DNA of 64,000 nucleotides from Thermococcus gorgonarius. GTDB lineage: Archaea; Methanobacteriota_B; Thermococci; Thermococcales; Thermococcaceae. A program made the position numbers and the translations under genes. Below are positions 8,394 through 16,762 of the stretch, in pieces (the first letter of the stretch is position 1; each line of letters begins with the position of its first letter). A model generated the notes under the pieces. It made no database searches and was not told the DNA's origin. It saw only the letters and a list, made by a program, of their open reading frames with translations. The stretch spans positions 1,488,001-1,552,000 of the forward strand of contig NZ_CP014855.1 of NCBI RefSeq assembly GCF_002214385.1. Reading direction: 5' to 3'.

Positions 8394-9278
8394 ATGACTA
8401 TCAAAGCTCCAACCTTAAACGTCGGTGGTCTCGGGGCCGATCCACTCACCGAAAGGATAAAAGAAAAGCAGCAGAAGTGGAAGTACAAGGTAGCGGTCTT
8501 AAGCGGCAAGGGGGGAGTAGGTAAAAGCACTGTTGCCGTGAACCTGGCAGCGGCATTGGCAAAGAAAGGCTACTACGTGGGCATACTGGATGCCGACATA
8601 CACGGGCCGAACGTGGCAAAGATGCTCGGCGTCGATAGGGCCGACGTCTTGGCCGAGAGAACGGAAGATGGAAGATTTGAGATGCTGCCTCCAATGACAG
8701 ACTTCATGGGACAGATCACCCCGATAAAGGTCATGAGCATGGGTTTCCTCGTTCCAGAGGATCAGCCGATAATATGGCGTGGCGCCCTCGTAACCAAGGC
8801 GATAAAGCAGCTTCTCGGGGACGTTAAGTGGGGCGAGCTGGACTTTATGATAATCGACTTTCCTCCGGGAACCGGCGATGAGATACTCACCGTCACCCAA
8901 AACCTCCAGCTGGATGCGGCCATAATCGTTACCACTCCACAGGAGGTCGCCCTACTCGACACAGGCAAGGCAGTCAACATGATGAAGAAGATGGAGGTTC
9001 CCTACATAGCCGTTGTCGAAAACATGAGCTATCTCATCTGTCCGCACTGCGGCAACGAGATAGACTTATTCGGCAGGGGCGGTGGCAAAAAACTCGCCGA
9101 AAAAGAGGGTGTTGAGTTCCTGGGTGAGATTCCGATAGACCTCAAGGCGAGAGAGGCAAGCGATGCTGGAATCCCGATAGTCCTCTACGGAGACACGATA
9201 GCGGCGAAAGCATTCATGGAGCTTACAGAAAAGCTCGTGAGGAAGCTTGAAGAGATGAAAGGGGAAGAAAAAGAGTAA
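8394..9278 (+). CDS. Mrp/NBP35 family Fe-S cluster carrier ATPase
   Basis: 294 residues. Deviant Walker A GKGGVGKST at residues 38-46, switch ADIHGPN, IIDFPPGTGDE, and a C-terminal CPHC pair near residue 220 that binds a bridging 4Fe-4S cluster in homodimers. It matches ApbC/NBP35 scaffold proteins that deliver Fe-S clusters to apoproteins in the cytosol. Start at ATG 8394 is favoured by the RBS GAGGTGG and the TATA box at 8351-8360. The open frame extends upstream to 8229 without any of these signals. The gene is divergent from peroxiredoxin. A T-rich terminator follows. Confidence 0.93.
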   Translation: MTIKAPTLNVGGLGADPLTERIKEKQQKWKYKVAVLSGKGGVGKSTVAVNLAAALAKKGYYVGILDADIHGPNVAKMLGVDRADVLAERTEDGRFEMLPPMTDFMGQITPIKVMSMGFLVPEDQPIIWRGALVTKAIKQLLGDVKWGELDFMIIDFPPGTGDEILTVTQNLQLDAAIIVTTPQEVALLDTGKAVNMMKKMEVPYIAVVENMSYLICPHCGNEIDLFGRGGGKKLAEKEGVEFLGEIPIDLKAREASDAGIPIVLYGDTIAAKAFMELTEKLVRKLEEMKGEEKE

Positions 9279-9310
9279 ACTTTTAAAATTTCACCTTTTT
9301 TAGTATTTTT
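9279..9310 (+). promoter_or_regulatory. TATA-like element plus T-tract between ATPase gene and candidate ncRNA
   Basis: ACTTTTAAAATTTC (9279-9291) reads as a TATA box; about 22-25 bases downstream the sequence changes abruptly to GC-rich at 9311. The T-run CCTTTTTTAGTATTTTT in between (9294-9310) could also end the upstream ATPase transcript. Both roles are inferred from composition. Confidence 0.4.
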
Positions 9311-9368
9311 AGCGCGGCTCAGACCGGCAGGAGCCGATGCGATGGGGCCGCGCTGGACCAGGCTATTT
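9311..9368 (+). ncRNA. Candidate GC-rich structured RNA, class unknown
   Basis: A GC-rich island in AT-rich flanks, a known mark of ncRNA genes in hyperthermophiles. AGCGCGGC (9311-9318) pairs perfectly with GCCGCGCT (9347-9354). Inside, CGGC-AGGA-GCCG (9325-9336) or alternatively GGCTC/GAGCC can form a second hairpin. A TATA-like box lies at the right distance upstream and a T-rich stretch follows. No C/D boxes and no clear ACA box were found, so it was not assigned to a guide RNA class. Confidence 0.4.
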
Positions 9369-9409
9369 TCAATAACTTTTTTAACCTTCTTACGAAGTTC
9401 AAGCCCAGT

Positions 9410-10459
9410 ATGAGTCAAAAGGGCTCTGTAACAATGCTGGCACTCATTATAGTTACCGCAGTTTTGCTTAGTCTGAACTCCGTAAACGTCCCAAAAGGTG
9501 TCGCTGTCTCGGATGCAAATGTAACGTTCAGCCACACTAACTTAATCCTGTTCGGGGGAATATACCTCATAACCGTGGCAGTTTTCACCTACCACTTAGG
9601 ACGTAGGGGGGAGTATGCAGATGTTTTGTACATCATGGTGGTTTCCCTTCTGGTTCTGTGGGCCTTAAACTCCCAATCAGAGCCAGCCGGACTTCAGGAA
9701 GAGTTATCCAACTTGATCGGCAGGCTGAACCTTCACCTGAAACCATCGCCAGAAGGTGTTTTCTATCTTTACGTTTATGCCTCCCTCCTCCTTGCCACAT
9801 CAACCTTCTACATAGCCCCCCGCCATTCAAGGGAGCTTGGGTTCCTCATATTCGGCATGACGTTCTCAATGCCGCTGTTCAGGGAATTTATAACCTCAAC
9901 GGAACTCGTTGGAATAGCCGCGTTTTCGATAACGCTCGCACTCTCAAGCTCGTTCTTTTCGTATTCAAGCCCATTAAGGGCCGGTTTAGAAGGGATTTTG
10001 CTGGCGATCTCAACGGTGATAGTTTTTTCCGTGAGACCTATAGCAGTACTCATTCCTGTGGCCCTTATCTTGACTTTCCCAAGAAAAAAGAGAAACCTCC
10101 TGTACCTGGCCCTTGCCCTCGCGGGTTTTTTGGTTGTGCAGAAAAACGATCTGTGGCTGAGGCCAAACTTTGTCGCAGTTCCCCTTGAGGATGCCATAAT
10201 TCAACTGCTCCTACCAACGCTGCTTTTTATCTATCTCACAATCGGGAAATCTAGAGCGATAAGAACCGTGCTCAGAAACACTAGGGGCCCAACCCCGTTT
10301 TTGATTTTCCTGACCGTGGCTTACGCTGTAGGCTTTGTTTACGATAGAACGATTTTTCCATACCTGCTTCTCCTGATAAGTTCGGTATCAACAAGGATAA
10401 TCTATCAGGTCAGAAACCTGGAAAAGGGAACAGCAGGGGCGAGGGCAGGGATTTACTAG
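9410..10459 (+). CDS. Polytopic membrane protein of unknown function
   Basis: 349 residues with roughly ten hydrophobic segments and short polar loops. The N terminus has a helix (residues 9-22), then an extracellular-type stretch with two N-x-T/S sites, and helices continue to about residue 325. No catalytic or transport signature was recognised. A promoter (CTTTTTTAACC near 9376-9386) about 30 bases before the ATG, with no ribosome site, suggests a leaderless transcript. Its stop lies within the 3' end of the convergent DUF2110 gene (4-base overlap). Confidence 0.75.
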   Translation: MSQKGSVTMLALIIVTAVLLSLNSVNVPKGVAVSDANVTFSHTNLILFGGIYLITVAVFTYHLGRRGEYADVLYIMVVSLLVLWALNSQSEPAGLQEELSNLIGRLNLHLKPSPEGVFYLYVYASLLLATSTFYIAPRHSRELGFLIFGMTFSMPLFREFITSTELVGIAAFSITLALSSSFFSYSSPLRAGLEGILLAISTVIVFSVRPIAVLIPVALILTFPRKKRNLLYLALALAGFLVVQKNDLWLRPNFVAVPLEDAIIQLLLPTLLFIYLTIGKSRAIRTVLRNTRGPTPFLIFLTVAYAVGFVYDRTIFPYLLLLISSVSTRIIYQVRNLEKGTAGARAGIY

Positions 10460-11184
10460 AACTTTATGGCCCCAAACACCGCGCCCTTAAGATGCGGCCC
10501 TATCTCCTTGATTATTCCCGGGGCCTGCGTACCCTTTTTCAGCACTAGGAGTGTCTCCATAAGGCCGAGTTCTTCAAGTCTCTTAACGTCCCGGCCATGG
10601 CCCGTCTTCACGAGGGCTTTCTCGACGTTCTCGCTTATCGTCCCAACCACGAATATCTTATCGTGTCCGTCCTCCAGCCACCCTCTAAACCGCTCCAGCC
10701 AGCTTTCCTCAAAGGTTAAGTCAACTTCTCTTGCTCCGAACTCAACTCTCGCAACCCTCACCTTAACGGGAAGGTTGTCAACCCATCCAAACTCCCTTAT
10801 CATCTGCCTAACCGGCTTCTCACCAAAAACGCTCTTGAGGTAGTAGAGGGGAAGAAGGGCATCCTTTGGCCTGGGCCTGAGGATCCCAATGTCAACGTAG
10901 GCACCATAGCCTACTTTACCCAGGTCAATAAAGCGGCCAACGTAAACTTCTCCCTCTTTAATGGATCTCAAAGAGTAAGGGATCTCACCGAATTCTTCCC
11001 TGACCAAGTTTGCGCTTACCTCTTCGTCTTCTTCGGAGAGAGAAACTTTGACCCAGTTCTTCAGAGTTGCTGACAGCTTCCACTCAACTTCCAGATCTCC
11101 CAGCAGAGCCTTGAGTTTTTTGTCAAGCTTCAAAAAACCACTCCTGTCGCCGTAAACCTTCTCTGGAACGACAACTTCAATCAT
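10456..11184 (-). CDS. DUF2110 family protein
   Basis: 242 residues from the ATG at 11184, chosen because GGATGGTGA lies just before it; an ATG three codons upstream (11193) is also possible. The protein is soluble, with a basic N-terminal half and a segment VYVGRFIDLGKVGYGAYVDI (near residue 90) that looks like an S1/OB-type fold. This fits the archaeal DUF2110 family, for which I know no assigned function. It lies 34 bases downstream of tfe in the same orientation, suggesting one transcript and a link to transcription or RNA metabolism by context only. Confidence 0.75.
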   Translation of the reverse strand: MIEVVVPEKVYGDRSGFLKLDKKLKALLGDLEVEWKLSATLKNWVKVSLSEEDEEVSANLVREEFGEIPYSLRSIKEGEVYVGRFIDLGKVGYGAYVDIGILRPRPKDALLPLYYLKSVFGEKPVRQMIREFGWVDNLPVKVRVARVEFGAREVDLTFEESWLERFRGWLEDGHDKIFVVGTISENVEKALVKTGHGRDVKRLEELGLMETLLVLKKGTQAPGIIKEIGPHLKGAVFGAIKF

Positions 11185-11218
11185 CTTCACCATCCCCGAA
11201 GTTCATTAAAAAGACCAT

Positions 11219-11815
11219 TCAAGCTACCGCCTCTGCCTCTTTGGAAGAGGCCTCAACTGATTTATTCTTGCCTTTCTTCGATTGAGATTTCGGCTTTTTG
11301 CGGAGACCCAGCTCGATTTCAAGTTCTTCAATACGCTTTTTGAGGTCTTCAACTATTGCACTGTTGTCGTACTCCATCAGGATGTCCCCACAGATCGGGC
11401 ACTGGAACTGATACTCCATGGCCTCATCAAAAGTCATCCTTGGATGGCCGGGTTTCCCGCACCAGAAATACATCTCACCGGTCTCCTGCTCGAGCATTTT
11501 CCTAAGTTCTTCGAGTTCTTTCATCTTTCTGTTTCTGATTATCTCGTCCAGCCTCTTTGTCTCAAGGAACCAGTAGTAATAGTACCATCCAGTTTCCTTA
11601 TCGCGGATGCGCTTAAAATCAGCCACCCCAACGTCATAGAGCTCGTAGAGTATCTTCCTAACGTTGTTTACCCGAATCCCGGTCATCTCAGCTAATTCCT
11701 CGTCAGTTATCTCCTTCTTTTTCTGGAGAGCCTTAACTACCTCAACGGCCTCCTCGCCTCCGATCTCCCTTGCAAGTTCGATGAGCTCTTTGCGCACGCT
11801 CTTTCTCCTTGCCAC
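11219..11815 (-). CDS. tfe: Transcription factor E, alpha subunit
   Basis: 198 residues from a GTG start preceded by GGAGGG. The N-terminal winged helix (residues 1-100) is typical of TFE/TFIIE-alpha: [20 protein letters not shown], then [20 protein letters not shown], then the WYYYYWFLE wing. It stabilises the open promoter complex with TBP, TFB and RNA polymerase. The zinc-ribbon region around residues 115-142 reads WCGKPGH...CPIC, so three Cys and one His appear to replace the usual four Cys. A coiled-coil and a Lys/Ser-rich tail follow. Promoter CTATATATAC lies at 11881-11890. Confidence 0.93.
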   Translation of the reverse strand: MARRKSVRKELIELAREIGGEEAVEVVKALQKKKEITDEELAEMTGIRVNNVRKILYELYDVGVADFKRIRDKETGWYYYYWFLETKRLDEIIRNRKMKELEELRKMLEQETGEMYFWCGKPGHPRMTFDEAMEYQFQCPICGDILMEYDNSAIVEDLKKRIEELEIELGLRKKPKSQSKKGKNKSVEASSKEAEAVA

Positions 11816-12012
11816 GATGAAACCCTCCAGGCCTTATTCCAGCAGTCACGAAATTCCAATTAGTTTTTATGTTCCTCACAGTATATATAGATTTTTGTCG
11901 AAACGACAACGCTGATGTCTTATAGTGTTCATTGGGATTGAGAATACTAACTCCAGGAAAATCAACCACAAAAGGAATAAGTGGCCGGAACTATTCAAAA
12001 ATGGTGAGGACA

Positions 12013-12564
12013 ATGCTCGAGATAGTTAGGGGAGACATAACGCGCTTCCCTGCCGAGGCCATAGTGAACGCGGCCAATAGGTACCTTGAGCACGGCGGTG
12101 GCGTCGCATACGCCATAGCCAAGGCAGCGGCAGGAAACGTCCGCGAGTACATCAGGATAAGCAAAGAAGCCATGAAAGAACAGCTCGGTAAGGACTCGAT
12201 AGAGCACGGCGAGGTCGTAGTAACGCCCGCATTAAGGCTGGAAAGGTTTGGAATCAAGTACGTCATACATACCGTCGGCCCCTACTGTGGCGGGGTTTGG
12301 GACGAAGACAAAAAGGAGAAGCTCAAAAAAGCCATCCTCGGCGCGCTAAGGAAAGCGGAAGAGCTGGGAGTCAAGAGCATAGCCTTTCCGGCGGTAAGCG
12401 CCGGCATCTACGGCTGCCCGCTTGAGGAGGTTGTGAAGACGTTCAAGGAAACTGTTGAGGAGTTTGAGCGAGAAGCAAAAAGCGTGGAGAGGGTTTACCT
12501 CGTGTTGTACTCGGAAGGAGATTATGAGGGGGCATTAAGGTATCTGGAAGAAAATTTAGGGTGA
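12013..12564 (+). CDS. Macro domain protein (ADP-ribose binding/hydrolase type)
   Basis: 183 residues. Macro-domain signatures: VRGDITRFPAEAIVNAANRY at the N terminus, LEHGGGVAYAIAKAAG, VIHTVGPYCGG and the loop FPAVSAGIYGCP. Such proteins bind ADP-ribose and often remove it from proteins, nucleic acids or O-acetyl-ADP-ribose. Start at ATG 12013 follows GGTGAGG; an upstream in-frame ATG at 12001 lacks this. The GTGA at 12561-12564 couples it to the next small membrane gene. Confidence 0.9.
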   Translation: MLEIVRGDITRFPAEAIVNAANRYLEHGGGVAYAIAKAAAGNVREYIRISKEAMKEQLGKDSIEHGEVVVTPALRLERFGIKYVIHTVGPYCGGVWDEDKKEKLKKAILGALRKAEELGVKSIAFPAVSAGIYGCPLEEVVKTFKETVEEFEREAKSVERVYLVLYSEGDYEGALRYLEENLG

Positions 12565-12938
12565 GACGATTGAAGGAATACATCCGTCTCCTACTCCTTC
12601 TGAGGCTCTTCCTGAGGCTTTTTGCCTTTACTTATCCCCTGCTCCTAACGGTTATGTATAACTTCTGGGTCTTTGAGAGACTGCCACTGGCCCTTTGGGT
12701 TGTCTATGTGGTCATCATAGCCCTTTGGGAGCTTCTCTCGGGAATTTTCGCGGACAGGCCTTTGCCAATGACTCTCTTGAAGGCTTACGCCGCCTTAACC
12801 ATCTTCCTTGAGTTTCCCTCCGTCCTTTTGAGTTCTCGCCTTTCCACTGCCTTTGCCTTTCTCCCCTGGGTTTCGCTCTGGTACGGTTCTCTTATGGTCC
12901 TGGCGCTCCTGGTTGTCCTGACGTCCAGACGTCGATGA
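12561..12938 (+). CDS. Small four-helix membrane protein, unknown
   Basis: 125 residues starting at a GTG that overlaps the preceding stop (GTGA). It is strongly hydrophobic, with about four helices, an Arg/Leu-rich N terminus (LLLLLRLFLRLF) and a basic end TSRRR. No family was recognised. Overlap with the macro-domain gene implies a shared transcript. A T-rich sequence follows the stop. Confidence 0.65.
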   Translation: MRRLKEYIRLLLLLRLFLRLFAFTYPLLLTVMYNFWVFERLPLALWVVYVVIIALWELLSGIFADRPLPMTLLKAYAALTIFLEFPSVLLSSRLSTAFAFLPWVSLWYGSLMVLALLVVLTSRRR

Positions 12939-13055
12939 TTTTCTTTTCCATTCGTCCTCTTGGCCTTTCCCGTGATTTTCCTCGCATAAACCCCCACGCG
13001 TAGGAAAAAGGGTAGCCTTTTATCCTTCCCCCTCCAAGTTAGACCGGTGGTGCCT

Positions 13056-14498
13056 ATGCACATCGAGGACGTCTACATCTGGGACATCAACGCCAAGTGG
13101 CTCGGGATTTCTCCACTTCAACTCATGGAAAACGCGGGCTCTGGAGTTGCGAGAGTTATTGAGGAGAAGTTTGGAAGGAACCTTAAGATCGCGGTTTTCT
13201 CGGGCACCGGCAACAATGGCGGCGACGGCTTTGTCACTGCCAGACATCTCAGCTTCGAGAACGAGGTTACCCTCTTTCTCGTGGGTGATGAAGCTAAGAT
13301 AAGGAGTGAAGAGGCGAGGCACAACTGGGAGATACTCAAGAGCCTCGACTTCGTGGAAATTAAAGTCCTCAAGGACTCCTCGTACATAAAGTCTCTCGAC
13401 CTTTCCGGCTTTGACGTCATCGTCGATGCACTCCTAGGGGCCGGCACGAGGGGTGAACCTCGCGAGCCCATACGCTCCGCGATAGAGAAGATCAACGAGT
13501 ACGCGGGGAAAGCCAGGATCGTCAGCATAGACCTGCCAAGCGGTTACCCCTCGAAAATCCGCGTCAAAACGGACTTCGCTGTGACGTTCCAGTGGGACAA
13601 GGAGGAGTATGAGGGCTTTGAGCGAATTGTGGTTAAAATAGGCTATCCGAAGGAGCTCTACCACCTCGTTGGCCCCGGCGATGTAAAGTTCGTGCTGAGG
13701 AAGAAAGGCCAGCACAAGGGGCAGAACGGGAAGCTGCTCGTGATAGGTGGAAGTGAGGACTACTTTGGGGCGCCTTACTTGGCATCAAAGGCCGCTTCCT
13801 ACATCGTTGACCTCGTTTACCTTGCGATGCCAGAGTATTCAGCGAGAAGGATAAGCGACCCCGACTTAATTCTCCGCCCTGTCGAGGGGAAGAACTTCAG
13901 GCCGGAGTACGTTGAGGGTTTGATTGAACTTGCCAAGAGGGTTGATGCCGTGGTGATAGGGCCTGGAATCGGTCTCAGGGAGGAGACCAAAGCCTTCGTC
14001 CGCGAGTTCGTTAAGCGCTGTGATAAGCCGCTCGTTATAGACGCCGACGGGCTGAAAGCCATTGCAAAGGACTTAAGCGTTCTCAGGGGCAAGACCTTTG
14101 TCCTAACCCCCCACGCCGGCGAATTCAGGGTGTTATTTGGCTCGTCGCCTGAAGGCTCACTAACGGAGAAGGCTGAACTCGTGATTAAAAAGGCCAGAGA
14201 AATTGGCGGTGTGATACTACTCAAGGGCCCCTACGACATCATAAGCGACGGAAAAACCTGGAAGTACAACAAAACCGGCAACAGGGGAATGACCACCGGA
14301 GGAACGGGGGACGTCTTGGCGGGCCTCGTAGGTGCTCTGCTCGCCCTCGGAAACGAACCTTTGAGGGCCGCATCGGTTGGAGCGTTCCTCAACGGCCTCG
14401 CAGGGGACATGGTGAAGGAAGAGCTGGGGGAGAACTTTACGGCTTTAGAGGTTGTTAAAAAGGTTCCAAAGGCCGTGAGGTGGGTGGAGGAGTTCTGA
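13056..14498 (+). CDS. nnr: Bifunctional NAD(P)H-hydrate epimerase / ADP-dependent dehydratase
   Basis: 480 residues. The N-terminal half (1-210) is the YjeF_N epimerase domain with GTGNNGGDGFVTARHL and DVIVDALLGAGTRGEP. The C-terminal half (about 225-480) is the ribokinase-like YjeF_C dehydratase with GPGIGLREET, TPHAGEF and GGTGDVLAGLVGALLA. Together they repair hydrated NADH and NADPH, damage that is faster at high temperature. ATG 13056 is favoured by GGTGGTG just upstream; two in-frame GTG codons lie within that ribosome site. Confidence 0.94.
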   Translation: MHIEDVYIWDINAKWLGISPLQLMENAGSGVARVIEEKFGRNLKIAVFSGTGNNGGDGFVTARHLSFENEVTLFLVGDEAKIRSEEARHNWEILKSLDFVEIKVLKDSSYIKSLDLSGFDVIVDALLGAGTRGEPREPIRSAIEKINEYAGKARIVSIDLPSGYPSKIRVKTDFAVTFQWDKEEYEGFERIVVKIGYPKELYHLVGPGDVKFVLRKKGQHKGQNGKLLVIGGSEDYFGAPYLASKAASYIVDLVYLAMPEYSARRISDPDLILRPVEGKNFRPEYVEGLIELAKRVDAVVIGPGIGLREETKAFVREFVKRCDKPLVIDADGLKAIAKDLSVLRGKTFVLTPHAGEFRVLFGSSPEGSLTEKAELVIKKAREIGGVILLKGPYDIISDGKTWKYNKTGNRGMTTGGTGDVLAGLVGALLALGNEPLRAASVGAFLNGLAGDMVKEELGENFTALEVVKKVPKAVRWVEEF

Positions 14499-14581
14499 AG
14501 GAGCACAGGGGCCACGATTATGGGTTACTATGGCTCCGTTATTTTTAAATACTTTTGCGGTATAATCCACTGGGGGATACA

Positions 14582-15013
14582 ATGATGAGGGAGTACCTTC
14601 ACAACAGGAAGTTTCTCCGTAATTTCCTTACCCGGTTGGTTGCGGCTGAGGTTCTGGTAGTGCTCTTCGGAAAGTATGGCCCAGAGATTGGTGTAAAGTT
14701 CGGCATTCTGTGGTTGCTCGCCATGACCCCCTTCATTTTGTATCTCTACCGCGAAGAGTGGCAAAAGTTCTCCAAGGTGTACTCTCCAAGGGAGGCCGAC
14801 AGAATAGCTACTAACCTCCTGATGGTGCGCTATATGATAGGATTCATACCGATAACGGCCGCACTGCTGGGAAGGTGGTTTGATGGAAACCTCATCGTAC
14901 TCGGCTTGACAGGTTTTCTCTTTGCGCTTCTGGCTGCAAAGCTCCTCACAGATGCCGGTTATCCCCTCAGCAGGGAGGAAAGAGAGAAGATACTTAAGGC
15001 GCAGTTCGCATGA
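14582..15013 (+). CDS. Membrane protein of unknown function
   Basis: 143 residues from ATG 14582 (a second ATG follows immediately); GGGGGAT is the ribosome site and TTTTTAAATAC (14541-14551) the promoter. Four hydrophobic segments arranged as two pairs: residues ~20-35 and 42-58, then ~83-100 and 105-122, joined by a charged cytoplasmic-type loop (REEWQKFSKVYSPREADR). The sequence ends SREEREKILKAQFA. No family recognised. Confidence 0.72.
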   Translation: MMREYLHNRKFLRNFLTRLVAAEVLVVLFGKYGPEIGVKFGILWLLAMTPFILYLYREEWQKFSKVYSPREADRIATNLLMVRYMIGFIPITAALLGRWFDGNLIVLGLTGFLFALLAAKLLTDAGYPLSREEREKILKAQFA

Positions 15014-15124
15014 CAGTGGTTGTGATGGGGGCTCTAGGGATCAGAGGCCCCTTCTGTCCTATTTCTCCGCTGGTGTTGGCCCTCTTCGGTGGGCACTTTG
15101 GATTCTTTTTAGAATAAAGAGAGT

Positions 15125-15682
15125 TTAAAATCTGATGAGAGTTTTAACTTCCCTGGCCTTTTCACAGAGCTCGCAACTCTGGAGGAACACGAGCATATTC
15201 AAAAGGTGAAAGAGCTCAACCTCGGTTAGGTCAACATCTGCCTCAGAAATTCTCTTTATTATTGGCTGTGATCTAATTTCGATCTCGTCTAAAACTTCCT
15301 TTGCAATCTTCTCCAGCTTTTCCCGATCCCTGATTTTAAAGCCGGCCCTTTCGAGTATCTGGACGAGTTTCCTAGCCTCTACCTGTAGATAAGCCTGTCG
15401 GAATTCCGCTATGCTCTCATCGGGTTCGACCTTTATGAGAAACATCCTCGCCGTCCTGCCATAAATCTTTTCGTTGCCGTGAGACTCAACTTCCTCAACG
15501 AGACCCTCAGATTCGAGAGCCTTAATATGACGGTAAATAGTTGTTCTATCCTTCCCAATAGCCATGCTAAGCTCGTTAATGCTCATCGGACGCTCCCTGA
15601 GGAGAGTGAGAATTTTAAACCGGGTCGGCTCCGAGAGTACCTTAACTGTTTCAGGGTTTGTTATTATGAGGACCTCTTTCAT
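15125..15682 (-). CDS. ArsR-type winged-helix transcriptional regulator
   Basis: 185 residues. An N-terminal winged helix carries SEPTRFKILTLLRERPMSI, then IGKDRTTIYRHIKALESEGL as recognition helix and wing. The C-terminal half is helical and ends with CELCEKAREV, a C-x2-C pair that might bind metal or sense redox state. It is a clear paralog of the regulator at 16000-16584, two genes upstream in the same operon, with DUF211 between them. Ligand and targets unknown. Confidence 0.87.
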   Translation of the reverse strand: MKEVLIITNPETVKVLSEPTRFKILTLLRERPMSINELSMAIGKDRTTIYRHIKALESEGLVEEVESHGNEKIYGRTARMFLIKVEPDESIAEFRQAYLQVEARKLVQILERAGFKIRDREKLEKIAKEVLDEIEIRSQPIIKRISEADVDLTEVELFHLLNMLVFLQSCELCEKAREVKTLIRF

Positions 15683-15691
15683 ATCTGACCC

Positions 15692-15997
15692 TCAATACTC
15701 TTCCAGTTTATCCTGGGGAGTCTCTTCTTCCTCCACTATTCTCTTCCCGGCAGCCACCATGTCGATGCTGTGCACCACGCCGCCGAACTCCTCTATTGTC
15801 TGGACTATCTCGTCGTAGTCCAAGTTGTCCCCAACAACGGTTATCTTAACGTTCTCCGTTTCCTTATCGATTTCAACGAGGGTTATGTTAACTCCCTCGA
15901 CACCCTCAAGCTCGCTCAGTCCGAGTGCCAGTTCAGTAACGATTGGCTGGTGGGGCTTGAGAACGTCGAGAACGAGGAGCCTTATTCCCTTTCCCAT
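15692..15997 (-). CDS. DUF211 family protein
   Basis: 101 residues. GIRLLVLDVLKPHQPIVTEL at the N terminus and GVNITLVEIDKETENVKI match the small archaeal DUF211 family, which has a ferredoxin-like/ACT-like alpha-beta fold; some members bind metal ions. It is embedded between two paralogous HTH regulators with gaps of 2 and 9 bases, so it may act as the sensory partner of these regulators (inference from context). Confidence 0.85.
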   Translation of the reverse strand: MGKGIRLLVLDVLKPHQPIVTELALGLSELEGVEGVNITLVEIDKETENVKITVVGDNLDYDEIVQTIEEFGGVVHSIDMVAAGKRIVEEEETPQDKLEEY

Positions 15998-15999
15998 CC

Positions 16000-16584
16000 T
16001 TACTCATTCCTCCTTTTGAGTATCTCCCCGAGTTCCCTAAGAAGGTTCAAAACCTCTCCGTCCCGGCCCATCCTGGCCATGGCCAGCCACTCTATCGCGT
16101 GGATTATGTCCTCGTCGGAGAAGTTCTTTAATTTCTCCTCGTTGGCCTCTATCTCCTTTGAGATCTCCGTCTTGTACTCGTGTTCCTTCTTGAGGAGTGC
16201 GTCCATCACGTTGAGCAGCTTTTCTTCATCAAACTCATAACCTAATGCCTTGAATATCTCAAGCTTTGTTTTCAGCCTTGAGCGGGCGAAGTAGCGGAGC
16301 TCCTCGTCACCGAGGTATAGGTTGATGTAGAAGGCATCCGCAGTTCTGCCGTAGTACTTCTCCACGAGGTTGCCCTTCATCTCCGTCCTCTTGACCTCTA
16401 CTAAGCCAGCCTCCTTGAGCTTCTCGATGTGGTGGTATATCGTCTGGGGTGTCTTCCCCAGTATCTCGCTCAGCTGTGATATCGTCATCTCCCTGTTTCG
16501 AAGCAACTGAAGGATCTTCCTCCGTGTATCTTCAAGCATGAGTTTTATTATATCTGGATCGGTAACGACTTTCACCTTTGCCAT
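16000..16584 (-). CDS. ArsR-type winged-helix transcriptional regulator, first gene of operon
   Basis: 194 residues from ATG 16584 behind GGTGGTGCCA. An open frame runs 49 codons further upstream but lacks signals. N-terminal winged helix: LEDTRRKILQLLRNREMTIS and LGKTPQTIYHHIEKLKEAGL, with a wing containing EKYYGRTADAFYIN. The C-terminal half is a long helical, probably dimerising domain. It heads the HTH-DUF211-HTH operon and diverges from the acyl-CoA synthetase gene. A strong TATA element (CATATATAAAATT on the minus strand, near 16665-16678) lies about 85 bases upstream. Confidence 0.87.
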   Translation of the reverse strand: MAKVKVVTDPDIIKLMLEDTRRKILQLLRNREMTISQLSEILGKTPQTIYHHIEKLKEAGLVEVKRTEMKGNLVEKYYGRTADAFYINLYLGDEELRYFARSRLKTKLEIFKALGYEFDEEKLLNVMDALLKKEHEYKTEISKEIEANEEKLKNFSDEDIIHAIEWLAMARMGRDGEVLNLLRELGEILKRRNE

Positions 16585-16762
16585 TGGCACCACCAATTTA
16601 AACGCTCTAATTTCCTTTTTAACGTTCCGGGATTTAACTCTTTTGCTTCCTTTAGCATCCGGCAATTTTATATATGTAAACCTCAACTGGAGAGGGATAT
16701 AAAATCCAGCCCCAGGAACCCTTAAAAACATAACTCAAAAAAGTCGGTGGAGGTGGTAGGGT

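Noticed and set aside
9311-9368. tRNA or C/D box sRNA at the GC-rich element
   Set aside because: No T-loop or anticodon arm, and no RTGATGA or CTGA boxes in the right order; kept only as an unclassified RNA candidate.
14922-15128. 68-residue frame at the end of the membrane protein gene
   Set aside because: Overlaps the real gene in another frame; Cys/Arg/Ser-rich product typical of shadow frames.
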